A stretch of DNA of 64,000 bases from Narthecium ossifragum. Taxonomy: Eukaryota; Streptophyta; Magnoliopsida; Dioscoreales; Nartheciaceae. The position numbers were made by a program, and so were the translations under genes. A model generated the notes under the pieces. It was not told where the DNA came from and did not search any database. It worked only from the letters and a program-made list of their open reading frames with translations. Below are positions 9,775-21,389 of this stretch, piece after piece. The stretch's first letter is position 1. Each line of letters opens with the position of its first letter. Location: contig OY986966.1 in NCBI GenBank assembly GCA_963920575.1, forward strand, positions 12,750,048 through 12,814,047. Reading direction: 5' to 3'.

Positions 9775-10622
9775 GGAAACTTAGGGCTAGTCAAGAGAGG
9801 TTTTTGGACGTTTTTGGTCTTTTTCTGACCTTTTCTAGAGGAGGAAGGAGACCAATCCACCATCCACGGACGAGTAATCTTTGGGCATGGCAGATGGATG
9901 ACTGAGCAAGCACGAGGGTTTTTCTTCTACATCATTGGTTCATGTTTTAATTTTTAATGTTTAAACTCTATATATGTATTGGATCTTCATAGATGCTTTT
10001 GTGGTTGAATATTATTATTAATCCAGTCATACTACTTTTTATGATATTTTGATCCCATAGTTCTCTCTCTTCATTCTCCTACCTAGTCTCGTGAAATTTT
10101 TGCTATACATTATCCGTAGTGACAACTGATATTGTGTATTCTTAGGGATATAGTAAGACAAGGTTAGGGCTTTGTCCCGTGAGACTTTTGCTGCGTGTTG
10201 CCTGTAGTGACAGCCGATATCGTGTATTCTTAGGTTCTGATACGACGGAGTTAGGGTTTCAACGAGAAGAACCAAACATAGAAAGAGATATTTATATTTT
10301 ATCAGATTCATAATTCCATATCTTCCAGTTGAGGTGATTGGGATGTCAATCCCTCGACTGAGTTTTGCATGAACCATTGATAAGAGAAGAGCCCAAGTCC
10401 GAGTGAAGGATTCTTGAACCCTAGCCTCATTGAAATTCTGATTTCTTTCATTAACTTTATTTTACCATTAAATCTTCGATCTAACTTTCTTAACTTTTAC
10501 GCTCTTGATTGTTTTCGATACATAGTTACCTGTGTTTCTGGATCCTTTCTACTTGTTTCTCTGTGGGATCGACCTCTCTTATGTTGTACTGCATCGCGAC
10601 CGCTGTGCGAGACACATTTGAG

Positions 10623-11230
10623 CGACATCACTGACCAATCATCCAACCCTCGCACTTTAACTAAAACATGCTCTTTCTTTTTCTTTATTTTTATAGCTAT
10701 CAGTAGTTCTACCTTTTTACGCGAGCTCCCCACTTCCCGAGCCAAGAACCCCCTGTTACTCAGTAGATCACTTGAACTACAATATTTTTTTTCTCTTTGT
10801 TTTAGCTATCAGTGGTTCTACCTTTTTACGCAAGCTCCTCGTTTCCTGAGGCAAGAACACCCGGTTACTCAGTAGATCACTTGAACTACAACATTTTAGG
10901 CACAACTTGATCAAGCTCCAGATTTTTTTTTCTGCATGCAATACTCAATATACTAGCTAAAGTTGAAACCATGGTCCAGATTAACAATAGCATGCTCATT
11001 CCTCTAGTGAGTATAATTGCCACTTGCACATAAGGTGTTCGTGTGTGAACCACATGATGTTCTACCTTCAGGTTATCACACATGCCATCAATGTATAGGT
11101 CAATCCATGTGAAAGCAACATGTATAATAAGCATAAAAATTTCAGCTCATGTACAATTTTTAATAACATGCTCATTTCAACACTATTAAATCAACTATTT
11201 TGTGAATAAGGTCATGAATGTCTACACCCC
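10623..11230 (-). other. Athila 3' noncoding tail of element A
   Basis: On the minus strand this matches the tail at 44900-45420: same order, and the same paired 'agtaaccggg ... cgcgtaaaa' units (minus, at 10880-10804 and 10772-10695). It holds no long frame. The final polypurine tract is lost where the inverted LTR at 10622 joins. Confidence 0.75.
10695..10880 (-). repeat. Tandem pair of conserved tail units, element A
   Basis: Two copies of about 77 bases (10695-10772 and 10804-10880) share AGCTATCAGT(A/G)GTTCTACC, TTTTTACGC and GGTTACTCAGTAGATCAC. Read on the minus strand each is AGTAACCGGG ... GCGTAAAAAGGTAGAACC. Confidence 0.85.
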
Positions 11231-11237
11231 CCAACTT
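11225..11237 (-). other. Internal polypurine-tract-like site, element A
   Basis: On the minus strand AAGTTGGGGGGTG follows GAGGACAACGTTGAGTTC. It lies at the end of the coding region rather than next to the LTR. Confidence 0.6.
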
Positions 11238-11528
11238 GAACTCAACGTTGTCCTCAACGTGTGCATCCTAAGCAATAACATATGTAGGAGGTGGATATCC
11301 AAAATAATTCCATGTAAAGGAGATACAAGATCGTTTAAATAAGAAAGAGACTACCTGATAGAGTAAGCGAACATCTACTCAAGGATCATCAGGGTGGTTG
11401 AAAACCTAAAAGAAAAATAAAAGAGAAAACATAAAATTGAAAACTAAAACTTAAAAACAGGTTACCTTGGTGGGTTGCCTCCCACCCCGCATTTTATTTA
11501 ACATCTAGGCAAGACGTACTGCAAAGCC

Positions 11529-11975
11529 TTAAGGTTCAATAAAATTCACTGCATCCACAAATCCTGATTGTTCTTCCAAATACAGCTTCAAACGGTGTCC
11601 ATTGACTTTGATTTTTCTCCCATTCCTTTCATTCTCAATTTTAACAGGACCATGAAGAGATACTTGTGTCACTTTGAAAGGACCCGTCCATCTTGACCTT
11701 AATTCACCAGGAAAGAATTTCAGTCGTGAGTTATAAAGAAAAGCTTTCATACTTGGTGTGAACACCTTCCATTGTATTGCTTTTTCATGATAGAGCTTCG
11801 TCCTTTTCTTGTTGATTTTAGCTTTTTCATACGTTTCATTCCACAGCTCATCCAATTTGTTCAATTGCATCTTCCTCCTATCCCCAGCTTCTCTCATATC
11901 AAAAATCAGCTGCGTTATCACCCAATAGGTCCTATACTCCAATTCCACCGGTAGGTGGCATGCTTTGCCAAACAC
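11529..11975 (-). pseudogene. Element A integrase C-terminal domain
   Basis: A 148-residue open segment contains [14 protein letters not shown], the DRRKMQLNKLDELWNETYE helix, and ELRSRWTGPFKVTQV, a standard Athila integrase end. [12 protein letters not shown] follows the catalytic core in this family, and the 'RSRW.GPF' strand belongs to the C-terminal SH3-like fold. It links upstream to the core at 12129-12725 through a segment with stops. Its own frame is intact, but the polyprotein is not. Confidence 0.85.
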
Positions 11976-12128
11976 AATTCAGAAAGGGCTCATACCAATA
12001 TGAATCTTATATGCAGTGCGATATGCCCAAAGAACATTATTGAATGTCGCCGTCCAATCCATCCTTGTAGTGCCTACAACTCGCTCCAAGATCATCTTAA
12101 TTTGCCTATTGCTCACCTCAACTTGTCC

Positions 12129-12725
12129 CTATGTTTGAGGGTGGTACGGAGTCGCAACCCGATGGGTGATGTTGTATTTCCTCAACAATGACTCAAACGC
12201 TTTATTGCAACAGTGTGTTCCCCCATCACTTATAATCACCCAAGGTGTTTCAAACCTTGTAAAAATCATATCCTTCAAGAAACTCACCACGGTCTTGCTA
12301 TCATTGTTCATAGCTGCAATGGCTTCAATCCACTTAGATACGTAATCCACAACAACAAGAATATAAGTGTACCCAGATGATGGAGGAAACGGTCCCATGA
12401 AGTCTATGCCCAAAACATCGAATAATTCCACCACTAGATTTGTAAGAGGCATCTCATTACTTTTGCTTATGTTCCCTGATTTTTGACATCTGTCACACTT
12501 AGCAATAAAATTAAACGCATCTTTGAATATGGTAGGCAAGAAGAAACCAGATTGAAGAACTTTAAAAGCAGTTTTCTTACCTCCAAAATGTCCTCCACAA
12601 AATAATTCATGACTAAATTTCAATATATCATCATACTCAGATTCTGGAACTCGCCTTATTATTTGATCTAGACAGTGCTTAAATAAATAAGGGTCATCCC
12701 AAAAGTAATATCTAACTATAGACAA
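12129..12725 (-). pseudogene. Element A integrase zinc-binding and catalytic core
   Basis: The 198-residue frame has the HHCC zinc domain (H39, H46, C77, C80 of HELFCGGH and CDRC). The catalytic aspartates lie in GIDFMGPF (D108) and ISDGGTH (about D166). The frame stops with TAG directly after HPQT. The catalytic glutamate of the GQVE that follows is present but beyond the stop. Integrase would join the cDNA to host DNA in the nucleus. Apart from this stop the core is well kept, so the copy is not very old. It follows RNase H, as expected for Ty3/gypsy. Confidence 0.88.
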
Positions 12726-12906
12726 AATTCTTTTCTTTTCCTATGAACTTAAATCAACACACATAACATTACAAGCTAAATAGTTAACAATATCCACACA
12801 GCAGGGCTCTTTATCATTCACAGAAAAAAGTCATTCATGCATCGGGAAAACATTCTTGAATCGGCTATACATTCTTAGGGCCGGCCATGTACTCCAATCG
12901 TGACAA

Positions 12907-13525
12907 CTAATCTGCCACTACATTGTCGCTCCCTTTCTTGTGCCTTATTTCCAAATCAAATTCTTCCAGCAGCAGGATCCACCTGATTAACCTTGGCTTG
13001 GTATTCTTTTTGGTTAGTAGATATTTTAATGCTGCATGATCTGAATAAATAATAACTTTAGATCCAATAAAAAAAGAGCGAAATTTCTCCAATGCAAAAA
13101 CAACAGCAAGTAATTCTTTCTCAATGGTTGAATAATTGATTTGAGCATCATTGAGGGTACGACTGGCATAATAAATAGCATGACAAACCTTATTCACCTA
13201 TAACATAATCAGAAGCATCACACATTATTTCAAAGGTCAACGATGAATCAAGAGCCATAATAAAAGGTGCAGTAATCAATTTCTCTTTCAAGGCATTGAA
13301 AGCATCAAGACAAGCTTTACTAAACTTAAACTCAGCATCCTTGGCTAATAAATCACACAGAGGTCGTGCAATTTTAGAAAAATCTCTAATGAATCTGCGA
13401 TAAAACCCTGCATGGCCCAAACAACTTCGCACACCTTTCACAGAAGTAGGGGGCGGTAATTTCTCAATCAAATCTATTTTTGCTTTATCAACTTCGATAC
13501 CTTTACTAGAAATAGCATGTCCCAA
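12907..13525 (-). pseudogene. Element A RT connection and RNase H
   Basis: Two overlapping segments. 13525-13190 reads GHAISSKGIEVDKAKIDLIE, then [20 protein letters not shown] (RT thumb and connection), and ends VIGE, where a frameshift occurs. 13197-12907 is RNase [43 protein letters not shown] and NVVAD, keeping the acidic residues E (EKE), D (SDHA) and D (VVAD). RNase H removes the RNA strand during reverse transcription. The frame break at 13190-13197 separates the two halves. Confidence 0.87.
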
Positions 13526-13608
13526 AATAATACCTTACCTTAACATGAAGTGACTCTTCTCCCAACTCAATGTCAAATTTGTCTCTTCACATCTCTTAAG
13601 CACCAAGG

Positions 13609-14023
13609 TTAAATGTGCAAGGTAATTATCAAAAGAAAATCATCCATGAATGTTCCAAATGGATAGTTGAATGTCATCTTTTCTTGGTCCTCTGGGGTGA
13701 TAGAAATTTGATTATAACCTAAAAATCCATCAAGAAAATAATCAAATGAGTGACCAGCTAAGCGTTCAAGCATTTGATCAATAAAAGGTAAGGAAAAGTG
13801 ATCCTTTTTAGTAGCTGTATTAAGCTTGCGATAATCGATGCAGATACGCCATCCAGTAGTCATCCTTGTAGGTATAAAGCCCATTGTTCTCATTCTCCAC
13901 AACTATTATCCCTGATTTTTTTGGCACCACGTGAACTGGACTTCCCCATTTGCTATTAGAGATAGGATATATAACACCAACATCAAGTAGCTTTAGAACC
14001 TCTACCCGAATGACTTCTTTCAT
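13609..14023 (-). pseudogene. Element A reverse transcriptase fingers/palm, internally deleted
   Basis: 14023-13820 gives VLKLLDVGVIYPISNSKWGS and VVPKKSG. 13902-13609 gives RICIDYRKLNTATKKDHFSL and GYNQISITPEDQEKMTF. The sequence then jumps from PFGTF straight to MDDFLL, losing the roughly 35 residues that normally carry 'AYRRMPFGL.NAP.TFQ'. The catalytic FMDD motif survives but the enzyme could not fold normally. RT copies the element RNA into DNA. Frameshifts also occur between the two segments. Confidence 0.87.
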
Positions 14024-14170
14024 GTTTAGATTAAGACGACGCTGGACGTCCTTTATAGGTTAGGCGTCATCTTCCAACATAATGTGATGCATGCATATAG
14101 TGGGATTCATTCCTTTAATATCTGCAATTGTCCAGCCTATTGTAGTTTTATGCTCCCTAAGAACTCTGAA

Positions 14171-14485
14171 TTATTTTTCCTCTTCCACTGGAGTAATGTC
14201 AGAAGCAATAATCATATGAAGGGTTTCATTCTCGCCAAGATATGCATATTTCAGATTAGAAGGAAGAGGTTTTGACTCAAGCTTTTGTCGGGAAACTATT
14301 GACGAAACCATTTTAGAATAAGAGTTGTTTAGCATGTCTAACCGAGATCCATCAGGGGTATATAGCTGTAATGCCTCATGGGCTACTATAATCTCCTCGT
14401 AACTCTGGAACTCATCCTTTTCCATCGTTAATGCAGCTTCCAATGTAGTCTTAACTTGCTCCTGCATGAAATTAGAAAATACCAA
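14171..14485 (-). pseudogene. Element A protease-RT linker
   Basis: An open segment with LEAALTMEKDEFQSYEEI and then ESKPLPSNLKYAYLGENETL. In Athila-like polyproteins the 'LKPLP..LKYA(F/Y)LG' block sits directly before reverse transcriptase, as here. No enzymatic motif is seen. Confidence 0.75.
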
Positions 14486-14579
14486 TGAATCTAAAACATC
14501 TATTGAGAAACAATCAAAGAATTTGAAAAATAGGACTTAGATTCAAATACTTTAAATTCAACAGTTTCACCTAAAACTG

Positions 14580-15190
14580 TCATGCTAAGCTACCATCTTG
14601 CACATTAATCATAGTCTTGGTTGTGGCCATAAATGGACGTCCCAACAAAATAGGTAAATTTCTATCACTCAAAGGTGCATCATCCATATCCAATATCACA
14701 AAATCAGCATGAATAATTAACTTATCAACTTGTCCTAAAATGTCTTCTACAATGCCTAATGGATACTTAATTGATCAATCTACAAGTTGTACAGACATCC
14801 TAGTAGGTTTTAATTCACCCACACCTAACTGAAGGAAAAGAGAATAAGGCATCAAATTAACACTGGCTCCTAAATCAAGCATTATCTCCCCTATTTTTCT
14901 ATCACCAACAGTAATACTAATGTTAAAACTCCCAGAATTCTTAAGCTTGGGTGGAAGCTTCCTTTGTAGTACTGCGCTTACCGTCTCTGAAACCATCACC
15001 TTTTCATGAGGATCATATTTATGCTTATAAGTACTTAGTTCCTTGAAGAACATTGGAAAGGTTGGCATGTTCGTGATCACATCACGTAATTGTCAGTTCA
15101 CATTAACCTTAAGATAGAATATCATAAATTTCAGAATATGACTTATCAATTTTGGCTTTCTTCAAGTGGCCTGAAAAAGGAACTGGTTTC
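14580..15190 (-). pseudogene. Element A protease region
   Basis: 15080-14775 contains the aspartic protease motif LDLGASVNLMPYSLF. It continues in broken frame to LPILLGRPFMATTKTMINVQ (about 14670-14600), the second protease motif (LLGRPF). Upstream, 15188-15100 reads PVPFSGHLKKAKIDKSYSEI, the gag end, cut at 15190 by the B3 insertion. The protease would release gag and pol proteins from the polyprotein. There are stops near 15095 and 14778. Confidence 0.85.
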
Positions 15191-16623
15191 TGATCGCTTG
15201 CAAACGCGTCGTTAAATCAGATGCAAACTCAATCAAAAATAGAATTTATAAACCTTTATTCAAAATACTAAACTATGGGGTAGAATAGTGATGAAATACG
15301 GGATCGAATCATAGGGAAAACTTTGATTATAGAGGAGAAACTAGAATTTAATCTCAAGACTCTATACCTAAAGCGAAAAGGATTGATTTGGGTTTTAGAA
15401 ACTTATTAATTAAAACTAATTAAGAAAGCGATGTAAAAAGATCGAAATATATTAATGAGAGAAAACCTAGGGATTACTCAATCCACTTTAGTTTCACTTC
15501 CAGTACTCTCTAGTTATCCTCTTGTTTTCTTAACCAGACATTATAGATTCATAGCTTCTTAAGCTTAAATGAAACCCTAAAATAAGGTGAGTGTTTTCCA
15601 AAGGCATATTTGATCTTCGATTAACATAGATTGTCTTCGAGGTAACCTTAGCACAATCTATCATCACTAAATATAAAATACCTCATTGGTTATTCACAAA
15701 CCACACGAAAACTATCCTATAGATCTCTACCATCAATCAACGAAATCATGTAGGCCAAAATATACGTCAAGGAACTTTGTTCCCTCAACTCTATTAGCAA
15801 TAAATCCATATCTATCAGATTATGTTCAGAAAGAAATACAAGTATCAAACTAGAATAATACAGAAAAGCAACACTAAAGCTTCATGAGAAGCCAAGTACA
15901 AAATTTAGCTACTCATCTTAGAGATGGAAGCCATAGATTCGATGAAGAACGATTGGGATCCACGATGCAGCTCCATCTTCTTTAGAAACCCTAATCTTAT
16001 ATTTTCTCTCAATGGGGGCCTGCAATTTTCTGCCAGCAAACACCCTCTTATAGGTGTACTCCCGGAATTAGGGATATGGCTAAGTTGGACTCCTACTACA
16101 ACTCGGATTCCCTGGATTAATTCCTAGCAGTCTATTCTGGTAGCAAATGGGTCCAATCAAGCCGGAATAGGAAATTACGTCCAACACAAAGGATGTAGAG
16201 TATGAAGTCTTCTGTTCGATCCCGAAGATTTAATAATATTCGGACTTATCTGGAATATTTGACAAATATTCTCCTGAACATCGACGGACTAGTTTCCCAG
16301 CATCTGTTTATCTTCATAGTCTCCAAAATTGGTATTCATCTGTCATCAATCTCACAAAGTGTCGAACAGGAAAGTTGTTTGTCTTGATGTCTTGTAGAAT
16401 TCCTCAAAAGTTCAGGAATTTAGGACTTATCTGGAGATTTTGATGAATTCTTTTCAAACTGACAGCGAATCGACGTAATTTCAACATATTAGCCTTTTTC
16501 AGTATTTTCTAACTTGAATCTTCATTAAATCTGAAATCAACTAACAAACTATCAAATACAAAGACTCTCGGGCTAACAGAGGTAAATTAAGGGGTTTAAG
16601 TATGAATATTTAGTGACTCATCA
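15191..16623 (-). repeat. 3' LTR of B3
   Basis: Starts TGATCGCTTGCAAACGCG on the plus strand and ends TAGTGACTCATCA. The internal region with its purine tract (CACCCCCCAACTTAC) begins right after it. Confidence 0.92.
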
Positions 16624-18270
16624 CACCCCCCAACTTACAGTTTGCTAGTCCTCGAGCAAAGAAAATATAAAAAGAAAGCAATAAATCTAAGTAGCCACTT
16701 TCGTACGTGTCACGATTGCACTTAGCCTGTGCAACAAGCCTTAAAACTCCTAGGTTACCCCAATGGAGGAGTTATAGTCTCTTGAAGGTTTTCAGGGATG
16801 ACACCTATAAACATCTATACAATCCCTTGAATATGCCATTAGAAATCAATTGTAATGTTCATCAACTCTAATGCATGAAATAGAAATAATATCCATGAAT
16901 AAATCTTTCAAGTCATAACACATAAAAATATAGTAAATTAAAACATGTCATAACATATTTCAAATACTTCAACATATTTAATCACGATTAAAAATAACTT
17001 TAACATTCCTGTGTGTAAATGGGGTTCCACATGATTCAGAGTATCAATTATATCTAAACACGTCAACTAATCAAGATCACAATCCTATTCAAGCACATAT
17101 TTTCCACTTATCACATAACAATTTATGCTTTGATTCATTTTTCTTTTCCTTTCTTCTTCTTTTTTTTTGTGCAGGAATTTTAACTGTTTTACGCGAACAA
17201 CACACCTTGTTAGGCTTTTTTTCGATTACTAAGTATGAAACCCTTATTGCTTTTTAGGAATTTCAACTGTTTTACGCGAACACCACGCTGGTTTGGCACA
17301 CTGCCCGGTTACTAAGTTGAAAATATATTTTTTTTTATATTCAGATAATTGCATGTATTCATGTATTTTCTGTGACATGATATAAAACTATAAATCTATC
17401 ATAATATCATGTTTAGAATCTAATCTCAACTCTTAAACATGTGAAAGTGAACATGTGCATTAGGATATATCAAGTCATCCTTAAATCATGGTAAAAGTGT
17501 TAAAGTATAGAAATGATGTCATGCATAGCAAAAATTTACTATCCCTTATACGACATACAAGTCACAAAATAATTCATAAGATAAATTTCTAAAACAAGCA
17601 TCTTTGTCAAATCATATCATAATTTCATTCTTTTGACATAATTCAATGGATGTATAATATTTGATTTTCTGAAAATAATACGCATTAAATTCCTAGAATC
17701 TACGCCCCAACTTAAATGTAATTGTCCCCAATTACAGTGAGTCATAAAATAAAGCAAAAAATAAAAGATAGAGATCACCATAATATCGCACCATATGTAG
17801 TTATCTCAAGCATTGTAATCACCACACCGCCCACAAGAGAAATACATCACCATTGAATAAATTCATGTCTCTAGAATATATTAAAAGAATACAGCCATAT
17901 AAATCACCATAAAACAGTAGAGACATATATAAAGACTTAAGAATAACCCCCTGATCGATCTATATAAGATTTGCATAATTCGCCCGTTAATGATTTCCAA
18001 AGGAACACCTGCCATAACAATACCTTTCCAAAAGATCAAATAGAATAGAATGGACAATATAGCAATAATAGCAAAAAGGTATAAAGGAAATATTTGGCAG
18101 AAGATCCTTGTATTAATTGAACATAAAACTTTGATAATCAGTCATCTACATGAGGCAAAGTATAAAATATAATCCAAAAGGAAAAATTAAAAAAATTAAA
18201 AAAAATTCACTACACTAGCATCTCTATAGTAAAGCATCTCACCACGATAAAAGAAAACTTAGAAAAAAAA
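16624..18270 (-). other. B3 3' noncoding tail with two polypurine tracts
   Basis: It holds no long frame and is AT-rich. The minus strand has GTAAGTTGGGGGGTG next to the LTR (16638-16624). It has a second, partly decayed AAGTTGGGGCG near 17703-17713, after GGGGACAATTACATTT. The conserved paired units lie between them (17171-17318). The layout matches the B5 tail at 51540-52818. Confidence 0.75.
17171..17318 (-). repeat. Tandem pair of conserved tail units, B3
   Basis: Copies at about 17171-17233 and 17256-17318 share AGGAATTT(T/C)AACTG, TTTTACGCGAACA and GGTTACTAAGT. On the minus strand they read AGTAACCGGG ... TTCGCGTAAAACAGTTGAAA. The same pair occurs at 52134-52279. Confidence 0.85.
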
Positions 18271-18990
18271 TCATCCACTAAAATAGTCCTCAAGAAACAA
18301 AATCATCAAAACGCCCCATTCATCATCCATCTCGTCCTCGCTGTCTTGTTCCTCAGAATCATAGTCACTAGGCAACGGGATCAGTGGACGGTCAGGGTCA
18401 TCCGATGCATATGGTGACTCAGGAGGCATCAGAAGAGCCGGATCAATGAGGGAACGTGGAGGCACTACGAGTGTTGAACCACCGGGACTCTAGAAAGATA
18501 CCGAGGGATCCTCAAGGTCTGGAGCATGCTGAATGTCATATACGATGCGGGAAAATAAATCCGTCGGAGGTAACGGCCCGTAGAACTCAACACCAGTGGG
18601 ATAGGCCTCAGAGGAATCAACAGGTGCAGCGGATTCAGAAATTACTCTAGGTGGAAAGCATAAGACCATTTGTGGCGATGGTGGGTCGGGGAATTGGTAG
18701 TGCACATCGAGTCATCATATGAGGAGAACCACGACGCCTGCGACGGTGGTGATCCAGGTGCCAATTCAGACATCGGGGAGTGGGGAAGACTATCATCAGA
18801 AGAGTATGAGGATTGGCTCGATCGAGACATATCGAAGTTTAATGATCTGGCTAAGCCTGTTGAGGTCGCGATGGATGTCTGTGAAGAATTAAGCGAAAAC
18901 TTGTCGCAGGGCACAGTAGAGGAACAGAGTGAAGCTTGGGTGGAAACGGCAAAGCACACCAGTGGCGGAAGAGAAAATGCCAATGAGAGT
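18271..18990 (-). pseudogene. Unrecognised acidic, Ser/Pro-rich frame 3' of B3 integrase
   Basis: Successive minus-strand segments (18983-18642, 18705-18490, 18465-18271) can be followed through one frameshift near 18690 and one stop near 18490. The product would be about 200 residues: a serine-rich start (MSRSSQSSYSSDDSLPHS), a proline-rich middle (PLPPTDLFSRIVYDIQHAPD) and a strongly acidic end (SDYDSEEQDSEDEMDDEW). There is no signal peptide or membrane segment of the kind expected of an envelope protein. It lies where other gypsy elements carry an env-like or additional frame. I do not recognise a family. The opposite strand also has open frames here, so the coding strand is an inference from composition and element orientation. 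Confidence 0.45.
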
Positions 18991-19157
18991 AAAGGATGAG
19001 ACCATAAAGGTGGAAGAGGAATGGAGTGAGGAAGGTAGTGGCTTGGGTGCTGGAAAAGGTGATCGACGATGGTTGGAAGGGAAGCAGACGAAGCCGCAGA
19101 TGATGTTATCGGCGTGCAAGAAGTGGTATGATAGCTATGAATTAGGTATGAAAGCGA

Positions 19158-19168
19158 CGGCTATAAAT
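19158..19168 (+). promoter_or_regulatory. TATA-like sequence beside the B3 internal array
   Basis: CTATAAATAGAGG on the plus strand, opposite to the element's own direction. CTATTTATAG is nearly self-complementary, so the direction is ambiguous. Confidence 0.3.
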
Positions 19169-19261
19169 AGAGGATGAACTTAAATTTGAGTTAAAGTAGG
19201 AAGACTAGTCGGATTAGATTGAAATCTGATTGGAGATCCGATCGAGCAGAAAAATATTATT

Positions 19262-19545
19262 ATTGGCGGTTGATCCGACGGTCAACCGTGAGAGTGGGTG
19301 ATCTTGGGACACTAAGGCGATGGTCGACCATGTGATGACAAACTAAGCCTACGGTCAATGCGACTGTCGATCGGCCATGAATGATAAGATTTGGTTGAGG
19401 AGGCGACGGTCGATCGTGGCATCGACCCTGAGAAGCCTTTTTCGTGACAGAGGCTCACCGACAATGCAACGGTCGATCGTGAGCTGCGTGATTTAGTAGA
19501 GGCGGTGACGGGTGATTCAGCGATTGATGGGACGGTCGACCGTGG
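19262..19545 (-). repeat. GGTCGACC-type palindrome array inside B3, after integrase
   Basis: Copies of GGTCAACC, GGTCGACC, GGTCGATC and CATCGACC near 19275, 19322, 19365, 19409, 19421, 19471 and 19534. They include the spacer GAGAAGCCTTTTTCGTGACA at 19430-19449. This spacer is nearly identical to that in the A LTR at 9151-9183, though B3 is a different family and this is internal sequence, not LTR. Confidence 0.85.
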
Positions 19546-19743
19546 TTCAAAAAAATTCAATTTTTCAAGATATGATGATTATTATTGGAAAATAAGAGAA
19601 AAATATTTAAAAAACAAAAAAAATCTGAGAAAAATCCTAAAAATTAAAGAAAAATCTTAAAGGCTAAGGAAAACAAATTAAAACTGGGTTGCCTACCTGG
19701 AAGTGCGTAAGTTTACGTCTTTCGCTTGACGAGCCTAAAAAGG

Positions 19744-20995
19744 TCAGTTATAGCTTGGGTCCATCAATTCGACGGACTCAATAACATCGCCGTGAGGAAT
19801 GTCCTCCACATAGTGTTTTAATCTATAACAATTAACAGTAAATATTTCGTTTGTGTGCAGATGACGAATTTCTATAGCGCCATTTGGAAATACTCTATTT
19901 ATAATAAAAGGGCATGACCATCTAGAGCGTAATTTACCAAGGGAAAAGACGCAATTTAGCATTGAAAAGCCAAACTTTCTGCCCGATATCAAAAGTCCTC
20001 TGTGAAATATGTTTATCATGGAAGGCCTTTGTTTTATCTTTATAAATTTTGGAATTCAAATATGCCTCATTGCGAATTTCTTCAAATTCACATAAACTAA
20101 GTTTCCTATGTGATGTGATGGCTGGTATCAGTATTGAGCTTTTTAATAGCTCATATAGCTCGATGTTCTAATTCTACGGGCAAATGACAAGGTTTACCAA
20201 ACACTAATCGATATGGGGACATACCAATAGGTGTTTTATAAGCCGTCCTGTAAGCCCACAGTGCATGATCTAACTTTGTGGCTCAATCTTTGCGATCAAT
20301 GCGAACAATTTTCTCTAATATGTGTTTTATTTCCCTATTAGAAAGCTCTACCTGACCACTGGTCTGAGGGTGATAGGGAGTGGCTACTTTATGTGTAATA
20401 GAATACTTTCTAAGGAGGGAAGCAAAATGTTGATTATTAAAATGAGAACCACAATCGCTAATAATCGCACGAGGACAACCAAATCTAGAGAAGATATTAC
20501 TTTATGATCATTTGACTTGGTTGCTATGGGTTCTACCCATTTAGAAACATAGTCAACAACTACAATGATATATTGAAAACCAAAGGAAGGTGGAAAGGGA
20601 CCCATGAAATCAATACCCCAAATATCAAAGATATCGGCAACTAAAATCGGAGTTTGAGGCATCTCATTCCTACAAGAGATATTTCTAGTTTTTTGACATC
20701 GAATACAGGATTGGCAAAAATTATGAGAATCCTTAAAAATTCAAGGCCAATAAAATCCACTTTGTAGAACTTTTGCTGTGGTTTTCTTCCCTGAGAAATG
20801 ACCACCACATGCATGTGTATGACAAAAAGTGAGAATATCATGAACTTCAGACTCGGGCATACACCTACGGACAACTTGGTCAGAACAATGCTTAAAGAAC
20901 TCAGGGTCCTCCCGAATATAATATTTAATCTGAGAAAAGAATCTGTCTTTGGTATTTTTAGAACAAGAGTCAGGAAGCTTGCCGGAAACAAGAAA
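19744..20995 (-). pseudogene. B3 integrase
   Basis: The minus strand reads in several frames. A zinc-domain portion with CDSRFCQ-like remnants lies in 20991-20641. The core [20 protein letters not shown] with VDYVSKWVEPIA is at 20662-20520; a frame change follows inside the region where the second aspartate should be. Then comes a decayed stretch, and finally [20 protein letters not shown] and VNCYRLKHYVED (20019-19744), the C-terminal domain. The order and spacing match the integrase of element A. Frameshifts near 20510 and 20645 make it nonfunctional. Confidence 0.83.
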
Positions 20996-21019
20996 ATTAA
21001 CTATATGTGCATACGAGGG

Positions 21020-21345
21020 CTATGAAAGTCGAGTCACTTGAAAGAGATGCTCGCCGGGAAAAGAAATATTAACATGAGTGTTATGAAGAATATGTTCCAA
21101 AGGAAGGTGAGACATGTAATCAGCAACTACATTTTCTGAACCTTTCTTATCCTTAATCTCTAGATCAAATTCTTGTGAAAGCAAGATCCATCGAATCAGT
21201 CTAGGTTTGGCATCCTTTTTAGCTAAAAGATATCGCAGAGCGGCATGATCAGTATAGATAAGGATTTTGGAACCTAGGAGGTAGGGACGGGATTTTTCTG
21301 AAGCAAAGATTACTGCTAATATTTCCTTCTCAGTAGTCATATAAT
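21020..21345 (-). pseudogene. B3 RNase H
   Basis: A 106-residue open segment has [60 protein letters not shown] and [11 protein letters not shown]. The catalytic acids E (TEKE), D (YTDHA) and D (VVAD) are in place. It would degrade RNA in RNA:DNA hybrids during reverse transcription. It is joined to RT upstream through a region with frame changes (21345-21637). Confidence 0.88.
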
Positions 21346-21389
21346 TTAATTAAGATTCACAGAAGATCTTACTGCCATAATAAATCACA

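Larger units (their letters stand above)
9218..10622 (+). repeat. A-prime LTR in plus orientation, U3 start missing
   Basis: From TGAACAGTCTTATAACC it parallels the A-prime LTR copies at 43992 and 45728: tRNA-like 'TGTTGCTTCAC' segment, palindrome array 9511-9745, TATAAATA at 9767-9774, and end GACACATTTGAGCGACATCA. The first about 24 bases (TGATGAGTGCATGAAAGTGC and following) are lost. It abuts the minus LTR on the left and a minus-oriented element tail on the right, with no duplication visible. Confidence 0.75.
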
